Source of the DNA: CAYRUD01 sp964427425
Lineage (GTDB): Bacteria > Chlamydiota > Chlamydiia > Chlamydiales > FEN-1388
NCBI GenBank assembly: GCA_964427425.1
Contig: CAYRUD010000002.1
Span: forward strand, 1-64,000
Direction of reading: 5' to 3'
DNA: 64,000 bases
The notes under the pieces: generated by a model
Database searches by the model: none
What the model saw: only the letters and a program-made list of their open reading frames with translations
What the model was told of the DNA's origin: nothing
In this document: piece after piece, positions 9,632-17,973 of the stretch
Layout: each line of letters begins with the position of its first letter
Position numbering within the stretch: position 1 is the first letter of the stretch
Position numbers and translations under genes: made by a program

Positions 9632-10711
9632 ATGTCGTTTTCTCTTGCCAGTGATAATATAGCTGGCTGTCACCCTGATATTTTAGAAGCTCTCATTCAA
9701 GCAAACATTGAGAAAATAGAATCTCCATATGGGAACGACTCTATCTCCGTAAAAGCAAAAGGGGTGTTGCGGCAATTATTAGGGGTTCAAGAGTGCGATA
9801 TAGCATTTGTCACTACAGGTACTGCTGCAAATGTATTAGCTCTCTCTTCAGTGTTGAAGAGTTATGAAGCAGTTATCGCATCAGATACAAGCCATATCTG
9901 GTCCGATGAGGCGGGCGCTGTCGAGCATTTTTCAACGGCTCGTATTATCCCTGTTCCAACAGCCGGTCAGAAACTGACGATTGCGCATATCCAGGGTGCA
10001 CTTCAAGAGTTTCCTCTAGATGGGCCTCCTCATAAAGTGCGGCCAAAAGTCGTATCAATTTCACAGACGACAGAGTTTGGTCTTGTCTATTCTCCTGAAG
10101 AGATTAGAGCTCTTGCCCAGTTTGTCCATGAGAAGGGAATGCTTTTACATGTAGACGGTGCTCGGCTCTGTAATGCCGCTGTCAATTACCAATCATTCAA
10201 TGACGCGATTGGCGGCAAAAATCCTGATCAATATGTAGACCTCCTCTCATTAGGAGGAACGAAAAATGGCGCATTGGTTGCCGAAGCGCTTATCTTTATG
10301 GGAAGGGCGAAGGGGCTTTACTCTATCCATCTTCAAAAACAGGCGATGCAACTTATCTCAAAGCAGCGATTTATTGCAGCGCAGCTCCAGGCTCTTTATG
10401 GAACTGGCTTATGGAAGCTCAATGCCACGAGGGCGAATGAGACTGCAAAAAGAATTGCTGCGATCCTCAAAAAATATGGGAAAGAGAATATTCGCTTTTC
10501 ATTTCCTTCAATCGATGCAAACGCAATTTTTGTGTCTATGCCTGAGCGGTGCATTGAGGAGCTCTTAAAAAGGTGTTCATGCTATGTCTGGGATAGAAGA
10601 TTGAACATCGTTCGAATTATGACTTCGTGGTCTACTTCGGATGACGATATCGCTCGTTTTGAAGAAATTGCGAAGGAAGTTTTTGCCTTCGAAGAGGTTA
10701 TTCAGAACTAA
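9632..10711 (+). CDS. ltaE: low-specificity L-threonine aldolase-like PLP enzyme
   Basis: A 359-residue member of the beta-eliminating lyase / threonine aldolase family (fold type I, PLP-dependent). Enzymes of this group split L-threonine or L-allo-threonine into glycine and acetaldehyde. Visible motifs are the N-terminal FSLASDNIAGCHPDI and SPYGNDS, the TGTAANVLAL cofactor loop, LLHVDGARLCNA (Asp-175 and Arg-178) and SLGGTKNGA, in which Lys-211 should form the Schiff base. The N-terminal FASDN-type start resembles the shorter bacterial low-specificity enzymes. It lies 20 bases after lpxD, so it is probably translated from the same message. The family also includes other aldolases and lyases, so substrate identity is inferred. 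Confidence 0.85.
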   Translation: MSFSLASDNIAGCHPDILEALIQANIEKIESPYGNDSISVKAKGVLRQLLGVQECDIAFVTTGTAANVLALSSVLKSYEAVIASDTSHIWSDEAGAVEHFSTARIIPVPTAGQKLTIAHIQGALQEFPLDGPPHKVRPKVVSISQTTEFGLVYSPEEIRALAQFVHEKGMLLHVDGARLCNAAVNYQSFNDAIGGKNPDQYVDLLSLGGTKNGALVAEALIFMGRAKGLYSIHLQKQAMQLISKQRFIAAQLQALYGTGLWKLNATRANETAKRIAAILKKYGKENIRFSFPSIDANAIFVSMPERCIEELLKRCSCYVWDRRLNIVRIMTSWSTSDDDIARFEEIAKEVFAFEEVIQN

Positions 10712-10737
10712 ACGTCGTTAGAGTGGTTCCCTTAGTC

Positions 10738-13083
10738 ATGTCACTCATTCCCATTCCAATCTTTGATGAAGGGTGTTTACTTCGGCTGTCTCAATCAATC
10801 GATGACGAGACAGCTGAATCAATCACAACTTTACCCTTATCCTATGCAACTTCTCTGCCTCAGACGGCCACGGTATTCCTCCCAGGAAGAAGAGAGTATC
10901 TCTATTTAAAGAGAATTGTTGTAGAAGAGTCTGTGAGCGATCCAAATTTTTTAGCTGCACAAAAGTTAGGAGCTCAACTACTTCAAAAACTTTTTCAGCG
11001 AGTGCTCAATGGTAATGGAAATCAACAGTCACTAGTATGCAAGAGTCAAGACTTGCGGCTACTTCTGAGTGAGTCTATTAAGAGAGTTTCAGAAGTTCAT
11101 AATCATACGACTGAGTTTCTCAATAGAGCCCTGGGTAAGCTCTCACCAAACTTACAAGATAGTTTTCGCTTTGTTCACTCAACTTGGGATGGTTTCGTAC
11201 CGTACGCTCTTCAGGCTAAAATAATTGAAACTTGGGAGAGTGATGAGCATTACACTTTATATGATGGAAATGATTTTTGTAGAAAAGTTTATTTAGAAGT
11301 TAGATCCCTTATATTATCAAAGCAGTTTGTAAAAGCGGAGAAGGCTTTAAATCACGCTTATCATCTTATAAGAGCTTCCACTGAACCTGAGTGTTATTAT
11401 GATGGTGCCTTATATTTACAGAAGAAGGTGAAGCACCTTCTTCTGAAATGCGAGACTCCACTACTCAATTCAAGAAGTTTGGGAGCAGTTGTAGATGTTA
11501 TTCTCTCAAAAACTCAGACATTTAAAGTCTCTACTCATGACCTGGGTGTCAAATCTCTTCATTCAGCGATAGATTATACTCCTACGCATTTGACATTTTA
11601 TCTCGCCCCAAAGGCAGTGCCAGAGAGTGTTATAGAAGAAGATAGTTTGCGAGAAGTTGTAAACAAATTTCCTCGGTTGAAGCATCTTTCTATAATACCT
11701 GATCCAAGTCACGATGATCAGATATTAGACAATGTCTATGACATTCGCTCATTAATTTTTAAGCTAAAGTTTCTTGAGGTTTTAAATATCGTTCACGTCT
11801 GTAGCCTAGATATCTTTAATGAATGTAATTTTTTTTATTTGAGGAAATTGAACATTAAATGTGCTAGCAGAAGTAATTCTCAATATTTAGATAAAGCTTT
11901 TCTCGAGAATTGTTATTTTCCCAACCTTCGGATTGCATGCCTCAGCGCAAAACCAAAACTTTTATTGGTTAGATTTCTTAAAGGTATTTTAAGAGCAGCT
12001 CCGGCTATTGAATCAATAGATGTATCCTGCTCGAAAAACGATCAGTCGACTGTTTCAAGTGTAGCGATTCAAGTCTTAGACAAAATCGAAAAATTACCTT
12101 ATCTACGTTATCTTATGATTGCGAATTGCCCTGTAGAGCGTTCTTTTGTCAATGAGATCATAAGCAAGGCTCCGCGCTTAGAGAAACTTAAACTTCTGTC
12201 TGATATTAAAGATGGAGGAGAAGTTGTAGTGCATAACTCGAGCATCAGAAAACTTCATATTAATAAATTGTTCTTTCCTGATTGCTCGTTCTCTCTTAGT
12301 TCGCTTCGTACTTTTGTTATAGGGTCGCTTAAAGTGTCTCAGCTTCAAAACTCAAGTCTTGCATTTTCATCTTATATGCATATCACAAAACTCGTTGTTC
12401 AAAATCTTGAGCTAGCAGATAGGTGCGATGTTTCATATCTGCAACTTCCTTCTGTGACTACAGCTAAATTTGAAAGTTTTACGTCACAAAGCGATAGCTA
12501 TATTGAAAGATTCCCTCAGATGCCAAATATTACGGATCTTAGCATAGGTTGGGATTATCAAAGTTTTAATAATGAGAGAGTCTATCTTACAAATGAAGCT
12601 CTTTCTCACTTTCCAAAATTAACCCGCCTTCATTTAGGCATTCGAGTTCATGGCGAAACTGAGGGTGCGCCGCAATCTCTTCAATCTGTTACACGTGTAA
12701 GTTGCACTACGTTCGAGTATATGGCAGATGAGGGATATGAAGTGGATATACTATCCAATCTGCTTCTTCCTAAAGTTCAATCTCTATTAATAGTGTTTCA
12801 ATACTACGATAATGATGAAGCGGAAGACATATCCCCAAGTTATGTATGCTGGGGAGATAACCAAACCTTCCATGAGTTGTACGAGCTCAGCTTCTGCTCT
12901 TTTTCAAAAGTTAATGTGCTCTCACATATAGATGCTTACTTATCTTCTTTGAACGCCCCGTCTCTTAAGAAAATCGATCTCAGTGAGCTCATGGTAGATG
13001 ATTTTGATAGCGATTATATTTGGAGTGTTGCGAGAAGGTGTTTCCCTGAAATTGAATGTATAATCTTTCCTTTAAGAGATTAG
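10738..13083 (+). CDS. leucine-rich-repeat-like protein, candidate effector
   Basis: A ~781-residue protein with no signal peptide. Residues ~1-280 are mainly helical with no family I recognise. From ~residue 295 to the end there is a series of irregular leucine-rich repeats of the eukaryotic F-box/LRR style, including FPRLKHLSIIPD, LPYLRYLMIANCPV, APRLEKLKLLSD, MPNITDLSIGWD and FPKLTRLHLGIRV. No F-box is visible at the N-terminus. ATG 10738 was chosen because it opens MSLIPIPIFDEG with GAGTGG upstream; a GTG at 10723 in the same frame is the longer option. It begins 26 bases after the threonine-aldolase-like gene and opens the accessory island between the lpxD and pdh blocks. LRRs bind proteins, so a host target is plausible but unproven. 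Confidence 0.75.
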   Translation: MSLIPIPIFDEGCLLRLSQSIDDETAESITTLPLSYATSLPQTATVFLPGRREYLYLKRIVVEESVSDPNFLAAQKLGAQLLQKLFQRVLNGNGNQQSLVCKSQDLRLLLSESIKRVSEVHNHTTEFLNRALGKLSPNLQDSFRFVHSTWDGFVPYALQAKIIETWESDEHYTLYDGNDFCRKVYLEVRSLILSKQFVKAEKALNHAYHLIRASTEPECYYDGALYLQKKVKHLLLKCETPLLNSRSLGAVVDVILSKTQTFKVSTHDLGVKSLHSAIDYTPTHLTFYLAPKAVPESVIEEDSLREVVNKFPRLKHLSIIPDPSHDDQILDNVYDIRSLIFKLKFLEVLNIVHVCSLDIFNECNFFYLRKLNIKCASRSNSQYLDKAFLENCYFPNLRIACLSAKPKLLLVRFLKGILRAAPAIESIDVSCSKNDQSTVSSVAIQVLDKIEKLPYLRYLMIANCPVERSFVNEIISKAPRLEKLKLLSDIKDGGEVVVHNSSIRKLHINKLFFPDCSFSLSSLRTFVIGSLKVSQLQNSSLAFSSYMHITKLVVQNLELADRCDVSYLQLPSVTTAKFESFTSQSDSYIERFPQMPNITDLSIGWDYQSFNNERVYLTNEALSHFPKLTRLHLGIRVHGETEGAPQSLQSVTRVSCTTFEYMADEGYEVDILSNLLLPKVQSLLIVFQYYDNDEAEDISPSYVCWGDNQTFHELYELSFCSFSKVNVLSHIDAYLSSLNAPSLKKIDLSELMVDDFDSDYIWSVARRCFPEIECIIFPLRD

Positions 13084-13141
13084 GCGCTATCCATTATCAA
13101 AACTATTTTTTAACGAGATTAACATCTCGCTTGATGATCAC

Positions 13142-13170
13142 AACTCTACTTCTTTTGAAGTAGAGTTTTT
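13142..13170 (+). terminator. terminator after the LRR gene
   Basis: AACTCTACTTC (13142-13152) and GAAGTAGAGTT (13157-13167) form a perfect 11-bp stem with a TTTT loop, running into TTTTT. It lies 58 bases past the LRR stop and ends the bamA-to-LRR transcription direction; the next genes run on the minus strand. Confidence 0.85.
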
Positions 13171-13250
13171 AAATTGTGAGCGGAAATCGCAAGCTAAAAA
13201 CAAGTAACCTGTTTTTTACTCGCTTTATGCTTGAGTAAAAGCTGCTTTAA

Positions 13251-14639
13251 CTAAGCGTTATGTGTGTACAATAAGTAGAATAATGCCTTCATCCTAGCTA
13301 GATCTTCTATTGTTGGAGTTTGAGAGATGAGCTTATCTTTAGGTTTAATTCTTTCAAATTCCTCAAAGACTTTTTTGTAGAAGATAGAGTAGCTCTCACT
13401 TGCCGCAGAATTCATTTCTTCTGGCGCGGGGATTAGCATATTAAAAGACAAGATGAGTCCAGAGTATTCAGCACGAAATATTCCCAGCACATTATCAGCG
13501 AGAGTGGTTGCTGCGTCAAGAGAGTTGTCTTGATGATTTGCAACATCAATCTCTGGCTCATTGAATGAAGGCAAACGAGTAGAAGCTTGTCTTAAACAAT
13601 CTTCTACTAATTTTCTATCTTCAGGGGTTTGGAAGTAGCCGGCCCTCGGAGAATGAAGAGAAAGGGTTAAAGGTTTCACAATAGGCTTTTCGCAAAACAT
13701 ATTCATGCACTTAATCGCTACGAGCTTAATTTTCTCGATTGTCCAATACACAAGTTGAGCGAGTGGTGCAATAGAAGCGTTATTAGATGGTACTAGACTT
13801 CTTTGATAAGAGGTAAGGCAAAGAATAAATCTAGAAAATAATGAAGACGCGAATGAAACGGTTAACGCTGGTCTAAAACTATTTTTTAATTCATTTATTG
13901 AATATTCGAAATTGTTGGGATAAGTAATAACAGCCTTTTCAATGCGTGGCTCTTCTTGCGAATCCAGAGTTGGCTCCTTTGGATGATGATCAAAAGAACT
14001 CTCCAGCTCAGGCGTGTCTTCTTCAATACGGGGAAGATTTTCTAAAAAATTTTCTAGTTCAGGCGTGCCTCGTAGTTCAGGTGTGTCATTTTCGATCTGA
14101 TTAAGAATTTCATCAAAACCAAAGCCCCTCAAGCTATTGATATAATGCTCAATATAATGGAAAATGCGTTCTTTGGTAGTACATCGAGGAATTGGCCGTA
14201 ATACATGCGCAGGCATGCTAAATGTCAGTTGTGAGCTTGACTTGATAGTGAGTGCCTTTTGAAGTGTTTCATCGACGCTGAGGCTATTAAGGGATCTAAC
14301 GTATGGGTGTACTGCATCAAGGATTCGCCTTGCGCTAGCATGAATTGCATTATGTCTTTTTGTATATTTATCGACACCGCGATGGATGCCATTTGTCGCC
14401 TCATCAAGGCCGCCGGCGATGAACAGATGAATGGTTCTGTTGACCAGCGATAGAATGCCGCACTCTTTCGGTGTAAGGTATGAAGCAATGTGATCCCAGC
14501 TAGCTTCATCAAGAGCATTAATATTTGTATTACTTATATCATTACGTTCATGAGCGGTATTTTGACTTGCTAGCGATTCTGCACCAGGGGTCATTATTTC
14601 TATCACTGGATAAGAGGAGGAGCTAGATTGAACTATCAT
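13251..14639 (-). CDS. F-box-like protein (copy 1)
   Basis: A 462-residue protein with an F-box-like helix set at ~residues 43-72 (LDEASWDHIASYLTPKEC followed by GILSLVNRTIHLF), which fits the pattern LP.e....I.syL.p.dl..l..Vnr. F-box domains bind Skp1 and feed substrates to SCF ubiquitin ligases; bacteria have no SCF, so a host-directed role is inferred. Next comes a conserved patch (FIAGGLDEATN, KRHNAIHASARRIL) shared with the paralog at 16583-17818. The middle (residues ~180-240) is acidic and contains short ELxG/ELEN-type near-repeats (TPELRGTPELENFLENLP). The C-terminal part also matches the paralog (YFQTPEDRKLVEDCLRQAS). The start is the ATG at 14639. It shares the minus strand with a kinase and the second F-box gene, forming an F-box/kinase/F-box cluster. 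Confidence 0.75.
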   Translation of the reverse strand: MIVQSSSSSYPVIEIMTPGAESLASQNTAHERNDISNTNINALDEASWDHIASYLTPKECGILSLVNRTIHLFIAGGLDEATNGIHRGVDKYTKRHNAIHASARRILDAVHPYVRSLNSLSVDETLQKALTIKSSSQLTFSMPAHVLRPIPRCTTKERIFHYIEHYINSLRGFGFDEILNQIENDTPELRGTPELENFLENLPRIEEDTPELESSFDHHPKEPTLDSQEEPRIEKAVITYPNNFEYSINELKNSFRPALTVSFASSLFSRFILCLTSYQRSLVPSNNASIAPLAQLVYWTIEKIKLVAIKCMNMFCEKPIVKPLTLSLHSPRAGYFQTPEDRKLVEDCLRQASTRLPSFNEPEIDVANHQDNSLDAATTLADNVLGIFRAEYSGLILSFNMLIPAPEEMNSAASESYSIFYKKVFEEFERIKPKDKLISQTPTIEDLARMKALFYLLYTHNA

Positions 14640-14815
14640 AATTGATATTCTCGAGTAAGAAAAATATTAAATGTCTTGTGATGCAACTCCAAATTTTCGG
14701 TTATTTATACTTTAAGATTCAATGAAAGATATTCCGATAGGATTTAGACTCGACTTCTAAAAATAATCGAAATCTCGAAGTGGATATAAATTGCTCGATT
14801 AGAATTCAGCAATAA

Positions 14816-16480
14816 CTAGAGTTTAAGACTCTGAAAGAGTTTAAGGGCTTCTTGGCATGTGAGAGGGTTATCTGCATTAATTATGAGTAACTTTGCGATT
14901 GCATGAAGGAATTTTACCTCGTTTTGAGCTTCATCATCGTTCTGAATTTGCGTGTTTTTAGCTAACTCCTCAACCTCATTATAAAATAGCTCGCATAAAA
15001 TGGCTCTATTGTCTGCGGCTTCTTCACCAACTTCATCGTTTGATGAGCCAGATTCTGTTTTTTCTCCCCAGGTGCAGAAATCGGCCTCATTTGCTAAATC
15101 ATGGAGAAGCTTGACACGCAATTTTTCTGCATCATTGTTTTGTATGGTAACTATTTCCAGAAGACTTAGGCCAACAGCCCAAACGTCATTTATGTAATAA
15201 TTAGGTTCTCCAAAGGGGTCACTTGAATTGCGAATAGCTTCGGGGCTTGCGTAAGACTTCGTCCCATATCCAGTGTAGGGGCTGTTACTATTTGAATAAT
15301 GACTCAATCCATAGTCAGTAAGAACGGCGTGTATATTGCTTGCGCTATCTCTTTTGTATAAGAAGTTAGCGGGCTTGATATCGCCATGGACGATACTAAG
15401 CTCATGCATTCGAGCGAGTCCGTTCAAGATTTGAAGAGCGATTGATCCAGCTTGCTTGTAAGAGAGATTTGTAACTTGATCTAATGCTCCATCAAATCGC
15501 TCGAAAAGTATTCCTACTTTAGATGTGCCGCGTTTATCATAAGGCCTTATAAAATAATGGCGGACATGTCCTGGAGCAGAGTTAAAGATTCTTAAGAAGT
15601 TTAGCTCTTGACTGCTATCTTCTGCTGATGATATCGCTTCTACAGCCTTCTGAGCTGGCTCATTCCTGTCTTTAGGCACGAAGAGAGCTTCCTTGACAAT
15701 TTTAAATCCTCCCTTTGATAGTTCTGACCCACTTTTTTTCTTCTTGAATAAGATGGCTACCGATCCTGTGTTTTTATCTTGAATTAAAGAATAAGGGAGT
15801 TTGTAGGTAAGTCGATCAAATTTATGTATGCCATAATGGGTATTTACAGCTTTTCTATATTTTGGAAGAGCTTCAGCTGTACTTTTTTCGACTTTTGAAG
15901 AGGTGTTCTTTAAAAGAGGGTTGGTAATTTCAATAAAGACAGCGTATTGAAGTTTATGAAGGTCCGAAAGAGAGTCTCCAAGTTGTTGAAAACGCTCCCA
16001 GACACAATGAAGCTGTTTTGCGTTATCAGAATCAGTGCTGTTTATATGTGAATTTACTCCTTCAAGCTCTGTGAGGAGATCCCGTAATTCTTGATCATCC
16101 GGAATCCAGCCATTTTGGATTTTAGTTAGCTTTTGGGAGAGAATATCGCTGGAGGAACTTAAGACTTGACGAGACTGGGTATCATCTTCAACGAGTTTCT
16201 GAGTCGCTATATCGTCTTGTAGAAATTCAGTTACATCTCTTTTTTTAGGGGGATTTTTGGCAGAAAATTGCTGTTTTTGTTGAGCTTTTGGCGGATCATT
16301 TTTCACAGGAATAAGCAAATTCGTAGGCTTATATGCCGCAGGCTTTTTCTTGATCTGTCTTCCAGCTAAATTCCCAGGCTTGTTCGATAGGTTGCCTGTT
16401 CTTTTAGGCGAGTTAGGGTCTATTGGAAGATTTTTTGAATCAGAAGGTGATATGCTCATGTAAAAAACGCCTTTATGCAT
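14816..16480 (-). CDS. eukaryotic-like protein kinase, atypical (copy 1)
   Basis: A 554-residue protein with a Lys/Pro-rich, probably unstructured N-terminus (residues 1-~90) and a kinase domain over ~residues 240-550. The catalytic loop is HGDIKPANFL (~364-373), the metal loop is DYG (TDYGLS, ~387-389), and the activation segment ends in SYASPEA. VWAVGLSLLEIV follows as the usual DvWSlGv motif. The glycine-rich loop appears as KGGFKIV. By eye the position of the ATP-binding VAIK lysine reads AVEAI (Lys replaced by Glu), so activity is uncertain. Met-8 (16459) is an alternative start with AAAGGCG upstream. The nearest relative in the window is the kinase at 51503-53119. Probable host-directed or regulatory kinase; target unknown. 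Confidence 0.85.
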   Translation of the reverse strand: MHKGVFYMSISPSDSKNLPIDPNSPKRTGNLSNKPGNLAGRQIKKKPAAYKPTNLLIPVKNDPPKAQQKQQFSAKNPPKKRDVTEFLQDDIATQKLVEDDTQSRQVLSSSSDILSQKLTKIQNGWIPDDQELRDLLTELEGVNSHINSTDSDNAKQLHCVWERFQQLGDSLSDLHKLQYAVFIEITNPLLKNTSSKVEKSTAEALPKYRKAVNTHYGIHKFDRLTYKLPYSLIQDKNTGSVAILFKKKKSGSELSKGGFKIVKEALFVPKDRNEPAQKAVEAISSAEDSSQELNFLRIFNSAPGHVRHYFIRPYDKRGTSKVGILFERFDGALDQVTNLSYKQAGSIALQILNGLARMHELSIVHGDIKPANFLYKRDSASNIHAVLTDYGLSHYSNSNSPYTGYGTKSYASPEAIRNSSDPFGEPNYYINDVWAVGLSLLEIVTIQNNDAEKLRVKLLHDLANEADFCTWGEKTESGSSNDEVGEEAADNRAILCELFYNEVEELAKNTQIQNDDEAQNEVKFLHAIAKLLIINADNPLTCQEALKLFQSLKL

Positions 16481-16582
16481 GTACCTCTTTGCTTATTGTT
16501 TTTATGTAAAAAAGACAAGGTGCATTTATTTATCCATACAACGAATGAAAGAACAGAGGGGGAAGAATACATCTCGAGTTGA

Positions 16583-17818
16583 TCAACCTTTGAAGTCTTT
16601 ATTTAATATCTTATCAAGGGTGGTTATTGTACTCTCACTGAATTCGCATATCAAATCTAAAAGCTTTTTAACTCTATTTACATCTTCAAGAGTTACATGG
16701 AAATAGGTACTGTTATCTGAGGGGTCTACTGTTTGATATCGAGATAAAGTCTTGTCAATCTCTTCCGTTATGGTAAGAATGTTTTGTAAAATTGTGGGTA
16801 GTATTCGAAGCCCTGAACTATTTTCTTGTTGAATTCTGTGGGTAGCTAGAGATTTTCTAATTGTTTCGACACGTTCATTGTTACTTGAGATCAGTTTTGC
16901 TCGAATATCAATAAGATGCTGTTGCAGTTCGTTCGCTTTTGAAGTTGCTAGTGAGCTAAACTTTATCTGAGTATCGGCAATTGAAACAATTGTTTCAGAA
17001 TTATATTTGAGGGCGTAAGTAGCTTGTCTTAGGCAATCTCGAACAAACTCTCTTGTTTTTGCATTATCGAAGTAGTCATTGTGTTTAGGATTAAGCTGAA
17101 TTGCTATTGGCTTCAACACATGATCGTTGTAAAGTTTTCTTAATTTATTTAGAGCTAGATGGTTTATGAAGCTGAGAGGAGCTAATGCTAATTGAGCAAC
17201 TCTTGTTTTCAAAGCATGCTCGGTCAGCCAATGAATACACTTTATGAGAGTATTAGGCGTATAGATGACTTTGATTTGAGGCTGGAAGCTGTTTATTAAC
17301 TCTTCTTTTATGTTTATGTCATTATCGATACTGGAAATTAAGGCGCAGCTGATCAAGGGCATATTCACTGATTCTTCAGTTCTTACTACAAGAGCTGGAA
17401 TGTCAAAGATTATTTCCGATCCATGCGGTTTTTGATACGTCTTATCAACGATTTCATCTAGAGTAAGGTCGTCTGCACTCTGTATATAATATTGGATAAT
17501 CTGCTGAATTCTTTTTATGTTTGTATGTACTGCATTGTTTCTTCTTACATATCCTTCAGCTCCAGCATATTCCATGTTCGTAGTTTCATCTTTGCCACCC
17601 GCAATATATACATGTATTTGTCTGTTTACTTGTGCTACTCGTCCGCAATCATGAGTTGGGAGGTATGAAGCTATGATCTCCCAGATATCAGAATTTAAAT
17701 GAGTAAGTTTTCCAGAAGGGTCTATTGTTTCTATTGAATCCTGGAGGTTCATTTGATCTGTTAATACCACGAGCTCTTCGACGCTCGAGGAAGAGGAGGG
17801 CTGTGATGTAGGGTTCAT
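16583..17818 (-). CDS. F-box-like protein (copy 2)
   Basis: A 411-residue paralog of the gene at 13251-14639. An F-box-like segment occupies ~residues 40-70 (LNSDIWEIIASYLPTHDC, GRVAQVNRQIHVY), followed by the shared YIAGGKDETTN and RRNNAVHTNIKRI blocks. A later shared block reads YFDNAKTREFVRDCLRQAT. It lacks the acidic insert of copy 1 and has a different C-terminal helical tail (residues ~290-411, with IRAKLISSNNERVETIRKSL). The kinase gene lies downstream, ~100 bases away on the same strand. By analogy with F-box proteins of intracellular bacteria it could recruit host Skp1; that is inference from the motif and setting. No signal peptide or membrane segment is seen. Confidence 0.75.
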   Translation of the reverse strand: MNPTSQPSSSSSVEELVVLTDQMNLQDSIETIDPSGKLTHLNSDIWEIIASYLPTHDCGRVAQVNRQIHVYIAGGKDETTNMEYAGAEGYVRRNNAVHTNIKRIQQIIQYYIQSADDLTLDEIVDKTYQKPHGSEIIFDIPALVVRTEESVNMPLISCALISSIDNDINIKEELINSFQPQIKVIYTPNTLIKCIHWLTEHALKTRVAQLALAPLSFINHLALNKLRKLYNDHVLKPIAIQLNPKHNDYFDNAKTREFVRDCLRQATYALKYNSETIVSIADTQIKFSSLATSKANELQQHLIDIRAKLISSNNERVETIRKSLATHRIQQENSSGLRILPTILQNILTITEEIDKTLSRYQTVDPSDNSTYFHVTLEDVNRVKKLLDLICEFSESTITTLDKILNKDFKG

Positions 17819-17913
17819 GAATTCCGAGTAGTTACATAGTTTATTATCTATTCCAAGGTGTGGTGTATAGGTAGTAATTTCAAGTTATGATCTCGAAATC
17901 ATGATCTTTGCAA

Positions 17914-17945
17914 GAAAAAAGCCCATAGGGGAGACCCTATGGGCT
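17914..17945 (-). terminator. rho-independent terminator after the 750-residue gene
   Basis: GCCCATAGGG (17921-17930) pairs with CCCTATGGGC (17935-17944/45); on the minus strand the stem runs into TTTTTTC. It lies ~30 bases past the stop of the gene at 17974-20226. Confidence 0.88.
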
Positions 17946-17973
17946 CATTAATCAGTAGAAGATAGATATAAAC

